Below, one piece after another: positions 1-11,414 of a stretch of 64,000 nt of DNA (position 1 is its first letter; each line of letters begins with the position of its first letter). The notes beneath the pieces are model-generated. The model made no database searches. It saw only the letters and a list, made by a program, of their open reading frames with translations, and was not told the DNA's origin. Made by a program: the position numbers and the translations under genes. The DNA is taken from positions 1 to 64,000 of the forward strand of contig CAXTZG010000001.1 in assembly GCA_964248625.1 (NCBI GenBank), in the 5' to 3' direction. This stretch comes from Lichenicola sp964248625 (GTDB taxonomy: Bacteria > Pseudomonadota > Alphaproteobacteria > Acetobacterales > Acetobacteraceae).

Positions 1-2712
1 GACCTTGCCGGTCGCCAGCAGCGGTGCCGCGATCGTGCTGCTGGCATAGGTGCTGTCGTTGCCGTCGACCGCGCCGACATACACCGTGTCGGTGGAAACC
101 GTCTTGACCGTCGCGGTGGTGGTGAAGCCGTTGATGTCGAGGCTCAGCGTCTCGGTCGAGACGGTCTGGCTCGCCGGCACCGACAGCTGCAGCGACCGGA
201 GCGCCGCCTGCAGCTGGGCCGCGGTGCCGCTGAAGCTGTAGCTCAGACCGTTTGCGGAAACGCTGCCGCTTCCAGGGGATACCAGCGTCGCAGCACCGCC
301 GGGAAGCGTCACCGTGGCGCTCAGCACCTGCGACGGGCTGCCGGCGTCGCCGACCAGCACATCCTGATACGGCGCATCCAGCACGAAGGGGGCGGCGACG
401 ATATCGACGGGGAGGTCGCCGACCGCAAGGCCGGTCGCCGCCGTCACGGTGATGGCGATGCCCAGGGACGCGGTCTGCGTGCCGTCGCTGACCGAGATCG
501 TCTCGCTCTCGTGGCCGGACAGGCCGGGCGCCGAGATGAAGATCAGCTGACGCAGAAAGGTCTGCAGCGTGCCGGCGGTGCCGCTGAGGGTCAGGGTGCT
601 GCCATCGGCCGACATGGCGGCGCCGCCGGTGTTCCAGAACGAGCCGAGCAGCGGGTTCGACAGGGTGACGGTCGCGGTCAGCGTCGCGCCCGGCGAGGCG
701 GAGGTCAGCAGGATGGAGGAATTGGTGGTGATCGGCGCGGTGGCGGTGGATGTCGCCGACGAGTTGGACAGCGCGATGGTGTTGTCGATGGACAGCGCAG
801 TGCTGCCGGTGATCGTTCCGGCCGAATCGACGATCGTGGTCGTCAGCGTGGTACTGCCGAGCGCTCCGGTGGCGGCCGTGAAGGACAGCGCCTGCAGCCC
901 GGCGGTGAGCTGCGCCATCGTGCCGGTCATGGTGAAGGTGGCACCGTTCGCCGAAACGCTGCCTGATCCGGACGCGGTCGTCAGCTTGCCGAGCGATGCG
1001 TTGCCGAGCGTGGCCGTGACGGTGGCGATCGTCGACTTGCTTTCGGCAAAGACCTGCGCCAGCGCGTAGGGCAGAGCCGCGGATGCGTTGGTGATGACCT
1101 CGCTCTGCTGCACACCGGTCATGAGATCGTCGGGGCGGACGGCGCTGCCGCGGCTCTCGAGCCCGGACTCCGAGTTGGACGGCGTCAGGGTCAGGCTCGA
1201 CAGCCAGTTGCCGACATTGTTGAGCGAGTTCGGATCGGTCGTGGAATAGATCACGTCGCCGCCGGTGATTCCGCCATCCTTGACCACGATCTGCGTGGGC
1301 AGGGCGCCGGCCGCCCTGAGGATCGCCACCACCTGCTGGGTGTCGGACAGGAAGCTCTGGTCGTCGCCGCTTTCCGGCGACAAGGTGATCGAGCTGCGCA
1401 GGCCGTTCTGCGTCGCCCAGCGGATCTCCGCCTCGATGCTCTGCTGGTAGGCAGGCTCGCGGGCAAGAAAGAACCAGGACGGCATGTCGAAGGTGATGCC
1501 GCCGCTGTAGAGCGCGCCGGCCCGGGCATAGGCGGTGGCGGCCGACGTCGCGAAGTCGACGGTCTCGAACTCCGACATCATCGGCGCCAGGTTCAGGATG
1601 CCGAACGCGCGCGCGTTGTCGACATAGGCCTCCCAGTTGACCAGGTCCTGCTTGGTCCAGATGTAGTCGTTGTAGGTGTTGACGTTGGCTTCGGTCGGCA
1701 CGTAGCCCTGATAGGTGGTGAAGAGGGCGTCGGCGCTGTCGGTGAAGAAGCCGGTATTGGCGCCGGTGCTGGCGACATGCTCCTGATCGGAAGGCTGCAC
1801 GACGCCCTGCGTGGTGATCGCGCTTGAGCCGGTGACCGAGACCCCGGTCGGCAGGTTGCCGCCGGTGATCGAGTTCGCGGCCGCATCCTCGGCCTGCTCC
1901 TGCTGCACGATGCCGTTGGCGACGGTCGCGGTGATCGTAGCGATCGACGAGATCGGCACGGTGATGCTGGCACCCGCCTTCAGCACGTAGTAGCCGGAGC
2001 TGCCGTCGGCATCGGTGGCGACGAAGCCGCCGACGGTCGGATCGATGTCGACCTGATAGGCGCCGCTGCTGCCCTTGACGACCACCCCTTCGTAGATGAT
2101 CTGGTTCGCGCTCGAGCTGTTGGTCAGGGTGACGGTGCCGGCACCCCACTGGGGAGCGGCGGTGATCAGCGCGGACGAGGTGATGGCGGCCCCTGGGACC
2201 GCGATGTGCGTCACCTGGTTCGCCAGCAGGTTGCCCGAGGGGCCGTCGACCAGCGCCTGGGCGAACAGCGCCAGCGACTGGCCGGGCTGGATCGTGTAGG
2301 TGCCGGCCGTGCCGACGCCGGTGGCGGCATCGGACCAGCCCGGCTCCAGCCGCGGCATCTGCACGAGCTGATACTGCACGCCGCTTGCCGAGGACACCAA
2401 CGTGCCGATCGGCAGGGTGATCGCCGTCGTGCCGGTGTTGGCGATCGTCACGGACATGATCGCCATCGGCTCGGTCTGGGTGAGCTCCACCAGGCCGGAG
2501 CCGGTTCCGGACCATTCGGACAGCAGCGACTGCTCGGTGCCGTTCTCGTAGGACGTCACCACACCGCTCATGTGGCCATAGAAGCTGACATCGCCATCCG
2601 ACAGCAGCGGCCCGGCAATCGCCGATTCCGCCATCTGGTCCAGGTCGAGCGAGCTTCCGACGAAGATCGTCGACGTGCCGCCTGCGTTCGGGACCGTGCT
2701 GGATGTGGTCAT
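1..2712 (-). CDS. Giant repeat-containing surface/secreted protein, N-terminal 904 residues (runs off left edge)
   Basis: One open frame from an ATG at 2712 to the window edge with no stop; the C-terminus is missing. GGAG lies about 9 bases before the ATG. There is no N-terminal signal peptide (it begins MTTSSTVPNAGG), so type I secretion with a C-terminal signal is possible but cannot be seen. Residues 1-330 are Ser/Thr/Gly-rich beta-type sequence. Residues about 330-490 differ: Trp- and Tyr-containing, with FDMPSWFFLAREPAY and a following IRWATQNGL helix, resembling a small alpha/beta, perhaps TIM-barrel-like, domain. From about residue 530 come three cadherin-like repeats of about 110 residues, each with a core like 'VTLsnp.lG...sadGstltlsGTaaqLqa.L'. 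The family is not recognised; adhesin or biofilm matrix protein is an inference. It follows other minus-strand surface genes. Confidence 0.75.
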   Translation of the reverse strand, partial: MTTSSTVPNAGGTSTIFVGSSLDLDQMAESAIAGPLLSDGDVSFYGHMSGVVTSYENGTEQSLLSEWSGTGSGLVELTQTEPMAIMSVTIANTGTTAITLPIGTLVSSASGVQYQLVQMPRLEPGWSDAATGVGTAGTYTIQPGQSLALFAQALVDGPSGNLLANQVTHIAVPGAAITSSALITAAPQWGAGTVTLTNSSSANQIIYEGVVVKGSSGAYQVDIDPTVGGFVATDADGSSGYYVLKAGASITVPISSIATITATVANGIVQQEQAEDAAANSITGGNLPTGVSVTGSSAITTQGVVQPSDQEHVASTGANTGFFTDSADALFTTYQGYVPTEANVNTYNDYIWTKQDLVNWEAYVDNARAFGILNLAPMMSEFETVDFATSAATAYARAGALYSGGITFDMPSWFFLAREPAYQQSIEAEIRWATQNGLRSSITLSPESGDDQSFLSDTQQVVAILRAAGALPTQIVVKDGGITGGDVIYSTTDPNSLNNVGNWLSSLTLTPSNSESGLESRGSAVRPDDLMTGVQQSEVITNASAALPYALAQVFAESKSTIATVTATLGNASLGKLTTASGSGSVSANGATFTMTGTMAQLTAGLQALSFTAATGALGSTTLTTTIVDSAGTITGSTALSIDNTIALSNSSATSTATAPITTNSSILLTSASPGATLTATVTLSNPLLGSFWNTGGAAMSADGSTLTLSGTAGTLQTFLRQLIFISAPGLSGHESETISVSDGTQTASLGIAITVTAATGLAVGDLPVDIVAAPFVLDAPYQDVLVGDAGSPSQVLSATVTLPGGAATLVSPGSGSVSANGLSYSFSGTAAQLQAALRSLQLSVPASQTVSTETLSLDINGFTTTATVKTVSTDTVYVGAVDGNDSTYASSTIAAPLLATGKV

Positions 2713-2732
2713 GCTCGTCACTCCGCAGATCA

Positions 2733-2756
2733 CATATCCGTATTCACGGAAATATG
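2733..2756. promoter_or_regulatory. Imperfect palindrome just upstream of the surface-protein RBS
   Basis: The 24 bases have arms CATAT/ATATG and CCGT/ACGG with a two-base offset between arms. They lie 21-44 bases before the start codon, next to the Shine-Dalgarno. An operator or a 5'-UTR stem-loop is possible. Confidence 0.35.
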
Positions 2757-2804
2757 ATGATAAACGCGATATCTCAGCGTTACCGTCGCGGAAGGCGGAT
2801 TACA

Positions 2805-2826
2805 ACGAAATAAGTAAATATTTCGT
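2805..2826. promoter_or_regulatory. Perfect 8-bp inverted repeat, candidate operator
   Basis: ACGAAATA and TATTTCGT flank a 6-base spacer, about 93-114 bases upstream of the start codon at 2712. An AT-rich dyad in GC-rich DNA, in a promoter region, suggests a protein-binding site. The regulator is unknown. Confidence 0.4.
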
Positions 2827-3018
2827 CATTGGTCAGCCTGACCTGTAGGGGATTGAAGTGTTTTCCCCCTCTATTGTGCTGTTACATCTATAAAACACGC
2901 ATAAATCGTGATGTCTATAGAAAAACTGATGACAGTTTCAGTCCTTGAGACGCCTGGTGACGGCAGTGTGGCGGACTTGACCAACCAGTGCGGAATTTAT
3001 AGCCGCTCCGACATCCCT

Positions 3019-3051
3019 GCGGCCGACCGGGCCATGCATCCGGTCGGCCGC
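3019..3051 (-). terminator. Strong hairpin after the beta-helix gene
   Basis: A perfect 12-bp stem (GCGGCCGACCGG / CCGGTCGGCCGC) with a 9-base loop starts 15 bases after the stop codon of the 3067-5244 gene. There is no T-tract on either strand, so it may act as a 3'-end stabiliser or a Rho-assisted terminator rather than a classic intrinsic one. Confidence 0.55.
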
Positions 3052-3066
3052 GAGACGTTGCCTGAC

Positions 3067-5244
3067 CTACCAGCGGGTCCAGAGCAGCCGGTCGTTGTCG
3101 TAAAGGAAGGTCACCGGCGTCGTCGGACCGATGCTGGCCGGCGCCCCGAGCACGCTGGCCGAGGCGGCGCCGGGCGTGACGGTCAGGGCGGTGATCGGAC
3201 ACTCGGAGGCGATATGGAAGGTCTGCTTGGGGCGGGGATTGGCCGGCAGCACTTCCGTCAGCGAGGCGAGCGTGGTCGAGGTGGAGGCGCAGACCAGGAT
3301 CTGGCCGGCGGTGTTGTCGGTCGCGGTGATGGTGACGCCGGCGGTGACGCCGACCGGCACCGGCGAGCCGTCCACGATCCCGCCGCTGGTCACCAGCCCG
3401 CCCTTGCAGGCGAGGTTCATGGTGCCGAGGCCGGACGTGCCGCTGGTGCCGCCCGAAACGGTCTGGCGACAGTCGTAGTCGTTCAGCTTTGCCAGCGTGC
3501 CGTCGGATGACGGGACGCTGTGCCAGTCGATCTGGCCGTAGAAGCCCGAGCCGACGCCGGGGATCGTAACTCCCGGCATGCCGACCTCGAAGCCGGAGCT
3601 GAAGAACTGGCTGTAGGATCCATGCAGCACGGTGTCATGGCCGGCATCGGCGACGACCATGTTGTCGGCCGGAACCATGTTCAGGAAGTGCGGATTGAAG
3701 CGGCCGTCGGTGCCGGTATAGGTGTTCTGGAAACACATCGTCGACCGGCCGTTGGTGGTGTTGGGCGCGCAGACTCCGCCCTGCACCACCACGTTCGGAC
3801 CCTGGGCGGAAAAGCCGTAATCCGAGCCTGCGACGCTGATGTTGCTGAACAGGCTGGGCAGGCCGTCATAAACGCCGCTGCCGTTGGCGCCCTGATTGAC
3901 GACGATGCCATAGGCGTTGTTGGTGGTGCCGCCGCCGCCCTGAGCGCCGGCCGGTGGCGCGGTGATGGTGTCGCCTGTGACGTTGACCCAGTCCACGCCG
4001 TCATACCATTCGCCGTACCAGTTGGTGCCGGCCACGTTGGTGTTGGCGTAGTAGAAGCCGCCCTGCGAGAACACGGTGCCGATGTTGGAGACGTGCACGT
4101 TGGCGACGGCGGCGCCGCCGGACGCGGCATGGATGGACAACGAGCCGTTCAGCGCCTGCAGCGCCGAGAGCCAGGTCACGCCCGTCGTCACCTCGAGCCA
4201 GAACGGGCGGTCCAGGAACACGCCCTGGATCGCGCGCCCGCTGATGTCGAAGAAGGCGCTGCCGCCATAGCTGCCGCAATCCTGGCAGACGATTTCGCTA
4301 TGTCCGGTGCCGCCGGCCGGCGCGTCGCTGACGATCTGGAAGCCGGCCGTCTTGCCTTCCCTGAGGTCGATCGCCACCGCACGGCTGATGAACAGGAAAT
4401 CGGGGTCGGTGAAGCGCAATCCGACCGCCCAGGCCTGGGTGGCGCCGATCCAGCCGGCACGGTTGGTGAAGGCCACGTCCTCGATCACCTGCGTGGGGGC
4501 CACGTTCGCGAGCACCAGCGGGATGCCCTTGATGTTGAGCGCCACGCCGGTGTTCGCCGCACCCGCATAGGCGGTCGAGAACTTGATGCCCTTGATGAAC
4601 AAGGCCTGGCCGGAATAGCCGGTGGCCGGATTATGCACGATGTCGTTGCCGAGGGTGTTGGCGGCGAAGTTGACGTCGAGACCATCGCCGGCGTTCGTCC
4701 ATACCAGCTCGGTGTGCGAGGTGCCCTCGCCCACCATGGCGAAGCCGCCATTCTGCAGCAGGTTCGCGGTCAGCGTGGCACTGAGGATGCAGGCGCCGGA
4801 CGGCACGATGATCTTCGCGCTGCCGTTCCTGTTCGGGCCGATGCCGACGATGCCGCTGAACTGCGCTGCCGAGCCGCCGATGGGCACCTGGCCGGTGGCG
4901 ACCGCGATCGTCGCCTGGAACGCCGCCGTATCGTCGGTCGCGCCGTCGCACTTGGCGCCGTAGTCGCGCACGTTGAGGTCGTCGGAGAAGCGGCTGGCGA
5001 GCGAGCGCGACGCGATGGCGAGCGAGGGCAGCGGGGTCGCGGCCGCAAGCTGGGCGGTCGGCAGGGCTGCGGCAGCTTGGGCGACCAGCGAGGCGAGGCT
5101 GGTGCCGGACACGGTGGCGGCACTGTTGATGCTGCGCACCGTCATGTCGCGTGCCGCGACATCGCCGGCTCTGTTGAAGACGGGCTGGGCCTGCGCCGAG
5201 GACGCAATCGCAAGAAGAATGAGTGCCAACGGCAAACGCGTCAT
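3067..5244 (-). CDS. Secreted pectate-lyase-like / tailspike-like beta-helix protein
   Basis: 725 residues. The start at 5244 is preferred over an in-frame ATG nine codons earlier because GGAG sits 8 bases before it and a clean signal peptide follows (MTRLPLALILLAIASSAQA). An Ala/Ser-rich linker leads to NVRDYGAKCDGATDDTAAF at about residues 91-110, the entry motif of the pectate-lyase superfamily fold (PF12708 type). The middle is long, Asn/Gly-rich right-handed beta-helix sequence. The last about 90 residues form a separate beta-rich cap ending DNDRLLWTRW. It resembles phage tailspikes and polysaccharide-degrading enzymes; the substrate is unknown. It lies between the gap-split gene and the giant surface protein, all on the minus strand. 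Two distant relatives occur at 43245 and 55692. Confidence 0.8.
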   Translation of the reverse strand: MTRLPLALILLAIASSAQAQPVFNRAGDVAARDMTVRSINSAATVSGTSLASLVAQAAAALPTAQLAAATPLPSLAIASRSLASRFSDDLNVRDYGAKCDGATDDTAAFQATIAVATGQVPIGGSAAQFSGIVGIGPNRNGSAKIIVPSGACILSATLTANLLQNGGFAMVGEGTSHTELVWTNAGDGLDVNFAANTLGNDIVHNPATGYSGQALFIKGIKFSTAYAGAANTGVALNIKGIPLVLANVAPTQVIEDVAFTNRAGWIGATQAWAVGLRFTDPDFLFISRAVAIDLREGKTAGFQIVSDAPAGGTGHSEIVCQDCGSYGGSAFFDISGRAIQGVFLDRPFWLEVTTGVTWLSALQALNGSLSIHAASGGAAVANVHVSNIGTVFSQGGFYYANTNVAGTNWYGEWYDGVDWVNVTGDTITAPPAGAQGGGGTTNNAYGIVVNQGANGSGVYDGLPSLFSNISVAGSDYGFSAQGPNVVVQGGVCAPNTTNGRSTMCFQNTYTGTDGRFNPHFLNMVPADNMVVADAGHDTVLHGSYSQFFSSGFEVGMPGVTIPGVGSGFYGQIDWHSVPSSDGTLAKLNDYDCRQTVSGGTSGTSGLGTMNLACKGGLVTSGGIVDGSPVPVGVTAGVTITATDNTAGQILVCASTSTTLASLTEVLPANPRPKQTFHIASECPITALTVTPGAASASVLGAPASIGPTTPVTFLYDNDRLLWTRW

Positions 5245-5376
5245 GGGTTCTCCACTATGACGGCCGGCCAAGCCGGCGATGGACCCATGATACTTGGCCC
5301 AATACGCAGACCAAAGAATTGCGCCTCTCCGGCAGCACGCCGTCGATCAGCCGCCGCGCCGGTCCCGCCGCGTCCG

Positions 5377-7766
5377 TCAGCGCAGGCGTCGCATCCAGGC
5401 AAGCAGGCCTTTGCGCTTCTGCTCCGCGATCGCCGGCATCGCGCTGGTCGCGGCAGTGGGTGCTGTCGCTGCAGCATCGGCGCGGGCTTCGGCGTCTGGT
5501 GCCGTCGCAGGCGGTTGCGTGACGCCGACCGCCGCCCCGGCGGGTGCCGTCGGCTGCCGGACGGCATGACGGCGCACCAGCTCCGTGAACTGCGCGAAGA
5601 TCGGCGCCCGCTCGAGAACGAAGTTCCCGCGCCCGTCATGACCGCCGGCATCGCGCTCGGGCGTCAGATCGCGCACGTGATCGCGGCTGTTGAACAGCAT
5701 CTCCGACGAGCCCTCCAGTGCCGCGGGAGAGTCGTAGATGTGCAGGTCGCCGCGATGCTCGAGATTCCAGCGGCTGGTGAGCGCCAGGCCGGGCGTGTTG
5801 CAGACCCACCGGTACTTCGCGAGTGCCGCGCCAAGCGGGGCGATGAAGCAGTCCGCCCGGCTGCACCAGACGGCGCTGCGCAGGGCCGAGCGGTTGATGT
5901 TGTCGATGAAGTGCACGCCGAGCTGATCCGCGATGACCTGCAGCGTCCGGGCGATGCGGAACTCCTGGTCGAGGCCGCTGCCCGGGGCGGGATCCGGGAT
6001 GTCCCGGCCACGGTCGCCGGAGTCGTTCAGGCCGTCCAGGATCACGGTGCAGCCTGGAAAGCTGCGGCCGAGATGACCCAGCAGGTCGGACGCGAACTCT
6101 TCCATGTCGTCCATGGAACGGTCGCCGACACGGATCCCGAACAGGATCACCGGGGCCGGGCGGCCACGAGCCGCATCGGCTGCGCGGCAGGCGGCTGCCA
6201 GCTCCGGCGTCGCCTCGGCGGCGGCTTTCACGGAGGTCCGGACATCGGCCGGAACGCTGATCGCGGTGTAGGTGATGACGCGCTGGTTGCGTCGGTAGAA
6301 TTCGCCGACATAGCCGCCGAAGGTGACCTCGTGCCGGGTCAGCCGCTCGGCGAACATCGGGAAGATGCGCTCTTCCGGACCGAAATACTGGTTCGTGCTG
6401 TTGCAGTCGAACAGCTGCAGGTGCGGCAGGCGGCGTTGGTCGGTCACCTGGCGCAGCAGGTAGGCGAGGCCGGCCAGATCCTGCCAGACGTAATGCCCGA
6501 TATGGATGGCGCAGCCGCCGAAATATTGCTGGATGGTGTCGTCGCGCGCCGTCCGGCTGCCTTCCGTCAGCTGGCGGGAAACNNNNNNNNNNGCCCGCGC
6601 GCGAGATGGTGCAGGCAGGCAGCCGCCATGTCCGGCGTCCGCGCCGCCAGCAGATTGGCCGACGGGAAATAGATCCCGTAATTGTAGAAGTGCGTGCCGG
6701 TGCAGACGACATGGAAGACGAGCCCCGCCGTCTCGTGCCGGAAGCGGTAGGCGAAGCAGTTATGGCCGAGCAGCAGCGCGAACCCGTCGCTTTCCACCAG
6801 CGAGCCGTCGAACGGCGACGGCCAGCGCATCCGGCCGGTCTGCAGCAGGCGGTCCATCTCGTCGCGCAGCCCGTGCAGCAGGGCGTGGGTGAGCGACGGC
6901 TCGCTGCAGGCGCGCAGGCCGTTGTCGGTCGGGATGACATAGGACAGGCCGGACGGCAGCGTGGCGTCCAGCGTCCAGACCCGCGTCTCCGGCTCTGCGC
7001 CCGCAGCTGCGAGATACAGCGGAACGATCTCGCCCAGGTCGGCTGGCGGCAGGTCGCCGATCAGGTTCGGCACGCTGTCCAGCGCCACCGGCTTGCCGAG
7101 TGCCACGCCGGTCCAGAGCGCCTCGAACAAGGGTGCGGCGATGCGCGCCACGTGCCGCTTGCAGGGAACCGGCAGCAGCCCGACGTGATGGCCGATCAGC
7201 CGACCGTGCAGGTCGCTGAACCACGTGGCACGGGAACCGTCCTCGTGACGCAACACCAGGGTCAGCAGCGGCGCGAGGGCGGTCTGGATCCCCACCACCT
7301 GCCAGCCTGGCTGCAGCTCGGCCGGCCCTGCCGCGGCGGCAAGCAGCGCATCGAGTTCGCGCTGCACGACCGGCGGCAATCCGGCATATGCCGGCACGGC
7401 GTCGGGAACGGGAAGATGGATCACGGCCCCGGGCAGGGCCTGCAGCCAGAGCGCCACGGTCTGCAGGCGCTGCGCGAAGTCCTGCCGCTGCGGCTCGGCC
7501 TGCCGATGCGGCGCAGCGGCCAGCAGTCCGTCGCTGGCGACATACCAGCAGGCCGCCGTGCCGTCGTCGTGCCGGAGCACCAGGACCCATAACGGGTCGA
7601 ACAGGGTGAACAGGCTTTCCGCCAGCCAGCCTGGATTGAAGTGCCGCACCGGGTCGAGGCCGCCGCCGAGCAGGATCGGCGCGCGGTCGGGCACGACCAG
7701 GTGCAGCGCCTCGTTCTGCTGGCGAACCGGGTGCCGGATCAGGAGCGGCAGCGTGCTCACGTTCAT
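5377..7766 (-). CDS. Large protein of unknown family, one gene split by an assembly gap
   Basis: The start at 7766 (MNVSTLPLLIRHPVRQ) has GAGGGG a few bases upstream. The N-terminal 391 codons run to the N-run, ending ...HHLARG. After the gap, coding continues in a different frame from 6582 (VSRQLTEGSRTARDD) to the stop at 5377, about 400 codons. The frames differ only because 10 N is a placeholder length; length and content suit one protein of about 800 residues. The N-terminal half is a Leu/Ala-rich alpha/beta region. The C-terminal half holds VILFGIRVGDRSMDDMEE, VILDGLNDSGDRG and CFIAPLGAALAKYRW, loosely like the C-terminal part of GT61-type glycosyltransferases. That similarity is an inference from few motifs. 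The tail is a low-complexity Ala/Pro stretch followed by a short basic end. Confidence 0.6.
6583..6592. other. Assembly gap (10 N)
   Basis: Ten undetermined bases. The coding frame differs on the two sides, so the true gap is not 10 bases long. Confidence 0.99.
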
Positions 7767-7888
7767 CACCCCTCGAACCGGACTGCCCGCCTGCTGGATG
7801 GCACAGGCAGGAGGCCGTTCGGGCTCGCCCGGGTCCCAGGCAGAGTGACATGGGCCACCGCCACCGACAACACGGCGACGGCCGGCGA

Positions 7889-9763
<1,875 letters not shown>

Positions 9764-9928
9764 TCCCTGCCCTGTCGCTTCGCTCTGACCGGCCTGCGTC
9801 GCGACCGCCGGCCCGCCGCACCCTCGACCGTCGCGCGCCGCATCATGGCGCGCCCGATCACATGGCCGCATCGCTCATCGGGGAAAGCCGGCTGCCGCGC
9901 AAGAGCGGCACCCCGTCGCACCCGATGA

Positions 9929-11323
9929 TCAGATCGCGGCCTCGGCGAAGATCCGCGTGACGTCGCCGTTCCAGGCGCCGTTATAGCGCGACAGCCAGTG
10001 CTCGGCCTGGTTCGGCGCGCCGTCGACGATCGGCAGCAACGGCTCGAGGTGGCGTCGCTCGTCCCGTTCGCCCGCATCCGGCCTGCCGCGCGCGGCCAGC
10101 CCCTGCATGGCGATCGCCACCATGCGCGCGGCCAGATCCCGGACCGTGCCGCCGGCCCAGTCGGCCTGAAGACCGCGCCTTGGCACCTGCGCACGGAGGG
10201 CCGCATACGCGTCCCACGGCTGCTCGCGCACCAGCGCGTCCGCCGCCGCCAGCGCCGCATCGTCATACAGCAGCCCGACCCAGAGGGCCGACTGCGCCAC
10301 CATCATCTCGACCGATCCCGCGTCCGCGCCGCGCATCTCCAGGAACCGCTTGATGCGCACGTCGGAGAACACGGTGGTGAGGTGGTCGTCGAAATCGCCC
10401 AGCGTCGGACGCAGGCCGGCGAGTGCGGGGTTCCGGCCCGCCATCCAGTCGCGGAACGAGCTGCCGGCGACGTCGATCAGCCCGCCATCGCGGCTGACGA
10501 AATACATCGGCACGTCCAGCACCCACTCGACATAGCGTCCGAAGCCGAAGCCCTCCTCGAAGAACAGCGCCGGCATGCCGCCGCGCTGGTTGTCGGTGTC
10601 GGTCCAGACCTCGGCGCGGGTGGACAGCAGCCCGCTGGGCCGGCCCTCCTTGAAGGGCGAGCTCGCGAACAGCGCGGTCGCCACCGGCTGCAGCGCCAGG
10701 GACACCCGCAGCTTGCGCGCCATGTCGGCTTCCGACGCATAGTCCAGGTTCACCTGCACCGTGCAGGTGCGCAGCATCATGTCGAGACCGAGCGTGCCGA
10801 CCAGCGGCATGTAGCGGCGCATGATAGCGTAGCGGCTCTTGGGCATGAACGGCATCTGCGCCCGGGTGCAGGTGGGATGGAAGCCGAGCGGCGCGAAGCC
10901 CAGACCCAGCTCCGACGCGAGCGGGCGCAGTGCGGCGGCATGGCCGCGCAGCTCGGCCTCGGTGTCGTGCAGGGTGGCGAGCGGACCGCCCGACAGCTCG
11001 AACTGGCCGGCCGGTTCCAGCGACAGCGAGCCGCCCTTGTTGTAGCCGAGCCCCTTCAGCCCGATCAGGTGCCCGGTGTCGCGGATCGGCTCCCAGGCGT
11101 CGGCGTCCCGGGCGAATGCGCCCAGCAGGTCGGCGATGCCGTGCGGCTCGTAGGGCGGCGGCGTCCAGGCCGGCTCCGGCTGGCCCGGCAGGCGGAAGCC
11201 GAACTTCTCGTGCTCGGTGCCGATGCGCCAGGCGTCGGGCGTCTTGCCGCCTTCGGCCAGATGTGCGGCGAGCTGGTCCACCGAGGCGATGGGCGTGTCG
11301 TCTTGATCACCGGGGTTGGACAT
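9929..11323 (-). CDS. gshA: Glutamate--cysteine ligase (alphaproteobacterial/plant type)
   Basis: 464 residues, the normal length for the GCS2-type enzyme of alphaproteobacteria and plants. It makes gamma-glutamylcysteine from Glu, Cys and ATP, the first step of glutathione synthesis. Diagnostic stretches are RIGTEHEKFGF near residue 33, LIGLKGLGYNKGGSLSLEP near 87, FHPTCTRAQMPFMPKSRY, and MLRTCTVQVNLDYASE. It is co-directional with and downstream of rsmE (91-base gap), a common alphaproteobacterial neighbourhood that also includes ubiA. Confidence 0.95.
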   Translation of the reverse strand: MSNPGDQDDTPIASVDQLAAHLAEGGKTPDAWRIGTEHEKFGFRLPGQPEPAWTPPPYEPHGIADLLGAFARDADAWEPIRDTGHLIGLKGLGYNKGGSLSLEPAGQFELSGGPLATLHDTEAELRGHAAALRPLASELGLGFAPLGFHPTCTRAQMPFMPKSRYAIMRRYMPLVGTLGLDMMLRTCTVQVNLDYASEADMARKLRVSLALQPVATALFASSPFKEGRPSGLLSTRAEVWTDTDNQRGGMPALFFEEGFGFGRYVEWVLDVPMYFVSRDGGLIDVAGSSFRDWMAGRNPALAGLRPTLGDFDDHLTTVFSDVRIKRFLEMRGADAGSVEMMVAQSALWVGLLYDDAALAAADALVREQPWDAYAALRAQVPRRGLQADWAGGTVRDLAARMVAIAMQGLAARGRPDAGERDERRHLEPLLPIVDGAPNQAEHWLSRYNGAWNGDVTRIFAEAAI

Positions 11324-11414
11324 CGGCGCGCGGGCATCCTTGAAGGGACGGTGCCGTGAGGCCCGCCTGGTTGTCGTGCTGTCTATGGCGCTGCCGGCGC
11401 GCCGGCAACTCGGC

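Larger units (their letters stand above)
2713..3018 (-). other. Intergenic promoter region of the giant surface protein
   Basis: No gene seen. It is clearly more AT-rich than its surroundings (around 2743-2935) and holds two inverted repeats, listed separately. It sits between the hairpin after the upstream beta-helix gene and the ATG at 2712, so it must carry the promoter of the surface-protein gene. No convincing sigma-70 hexamer pair could be assigned. Confidence 0.5.

Noticed and set aside
2860..2940. TTATGCGTGTTTTATA on the minus strand, similar to kdp box 1
   Set aside because: Box 2 is absent at the required distance, and the region is simply AT-rich; treated as chance.
3520..6672. 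1050-codon open frame on the plus strand
   Set aside because: Antisense to two real minus-strand genes, crosses the N-gap, Arg/Ala/Gly-rich with no motif; an effect of high GC at third positions.
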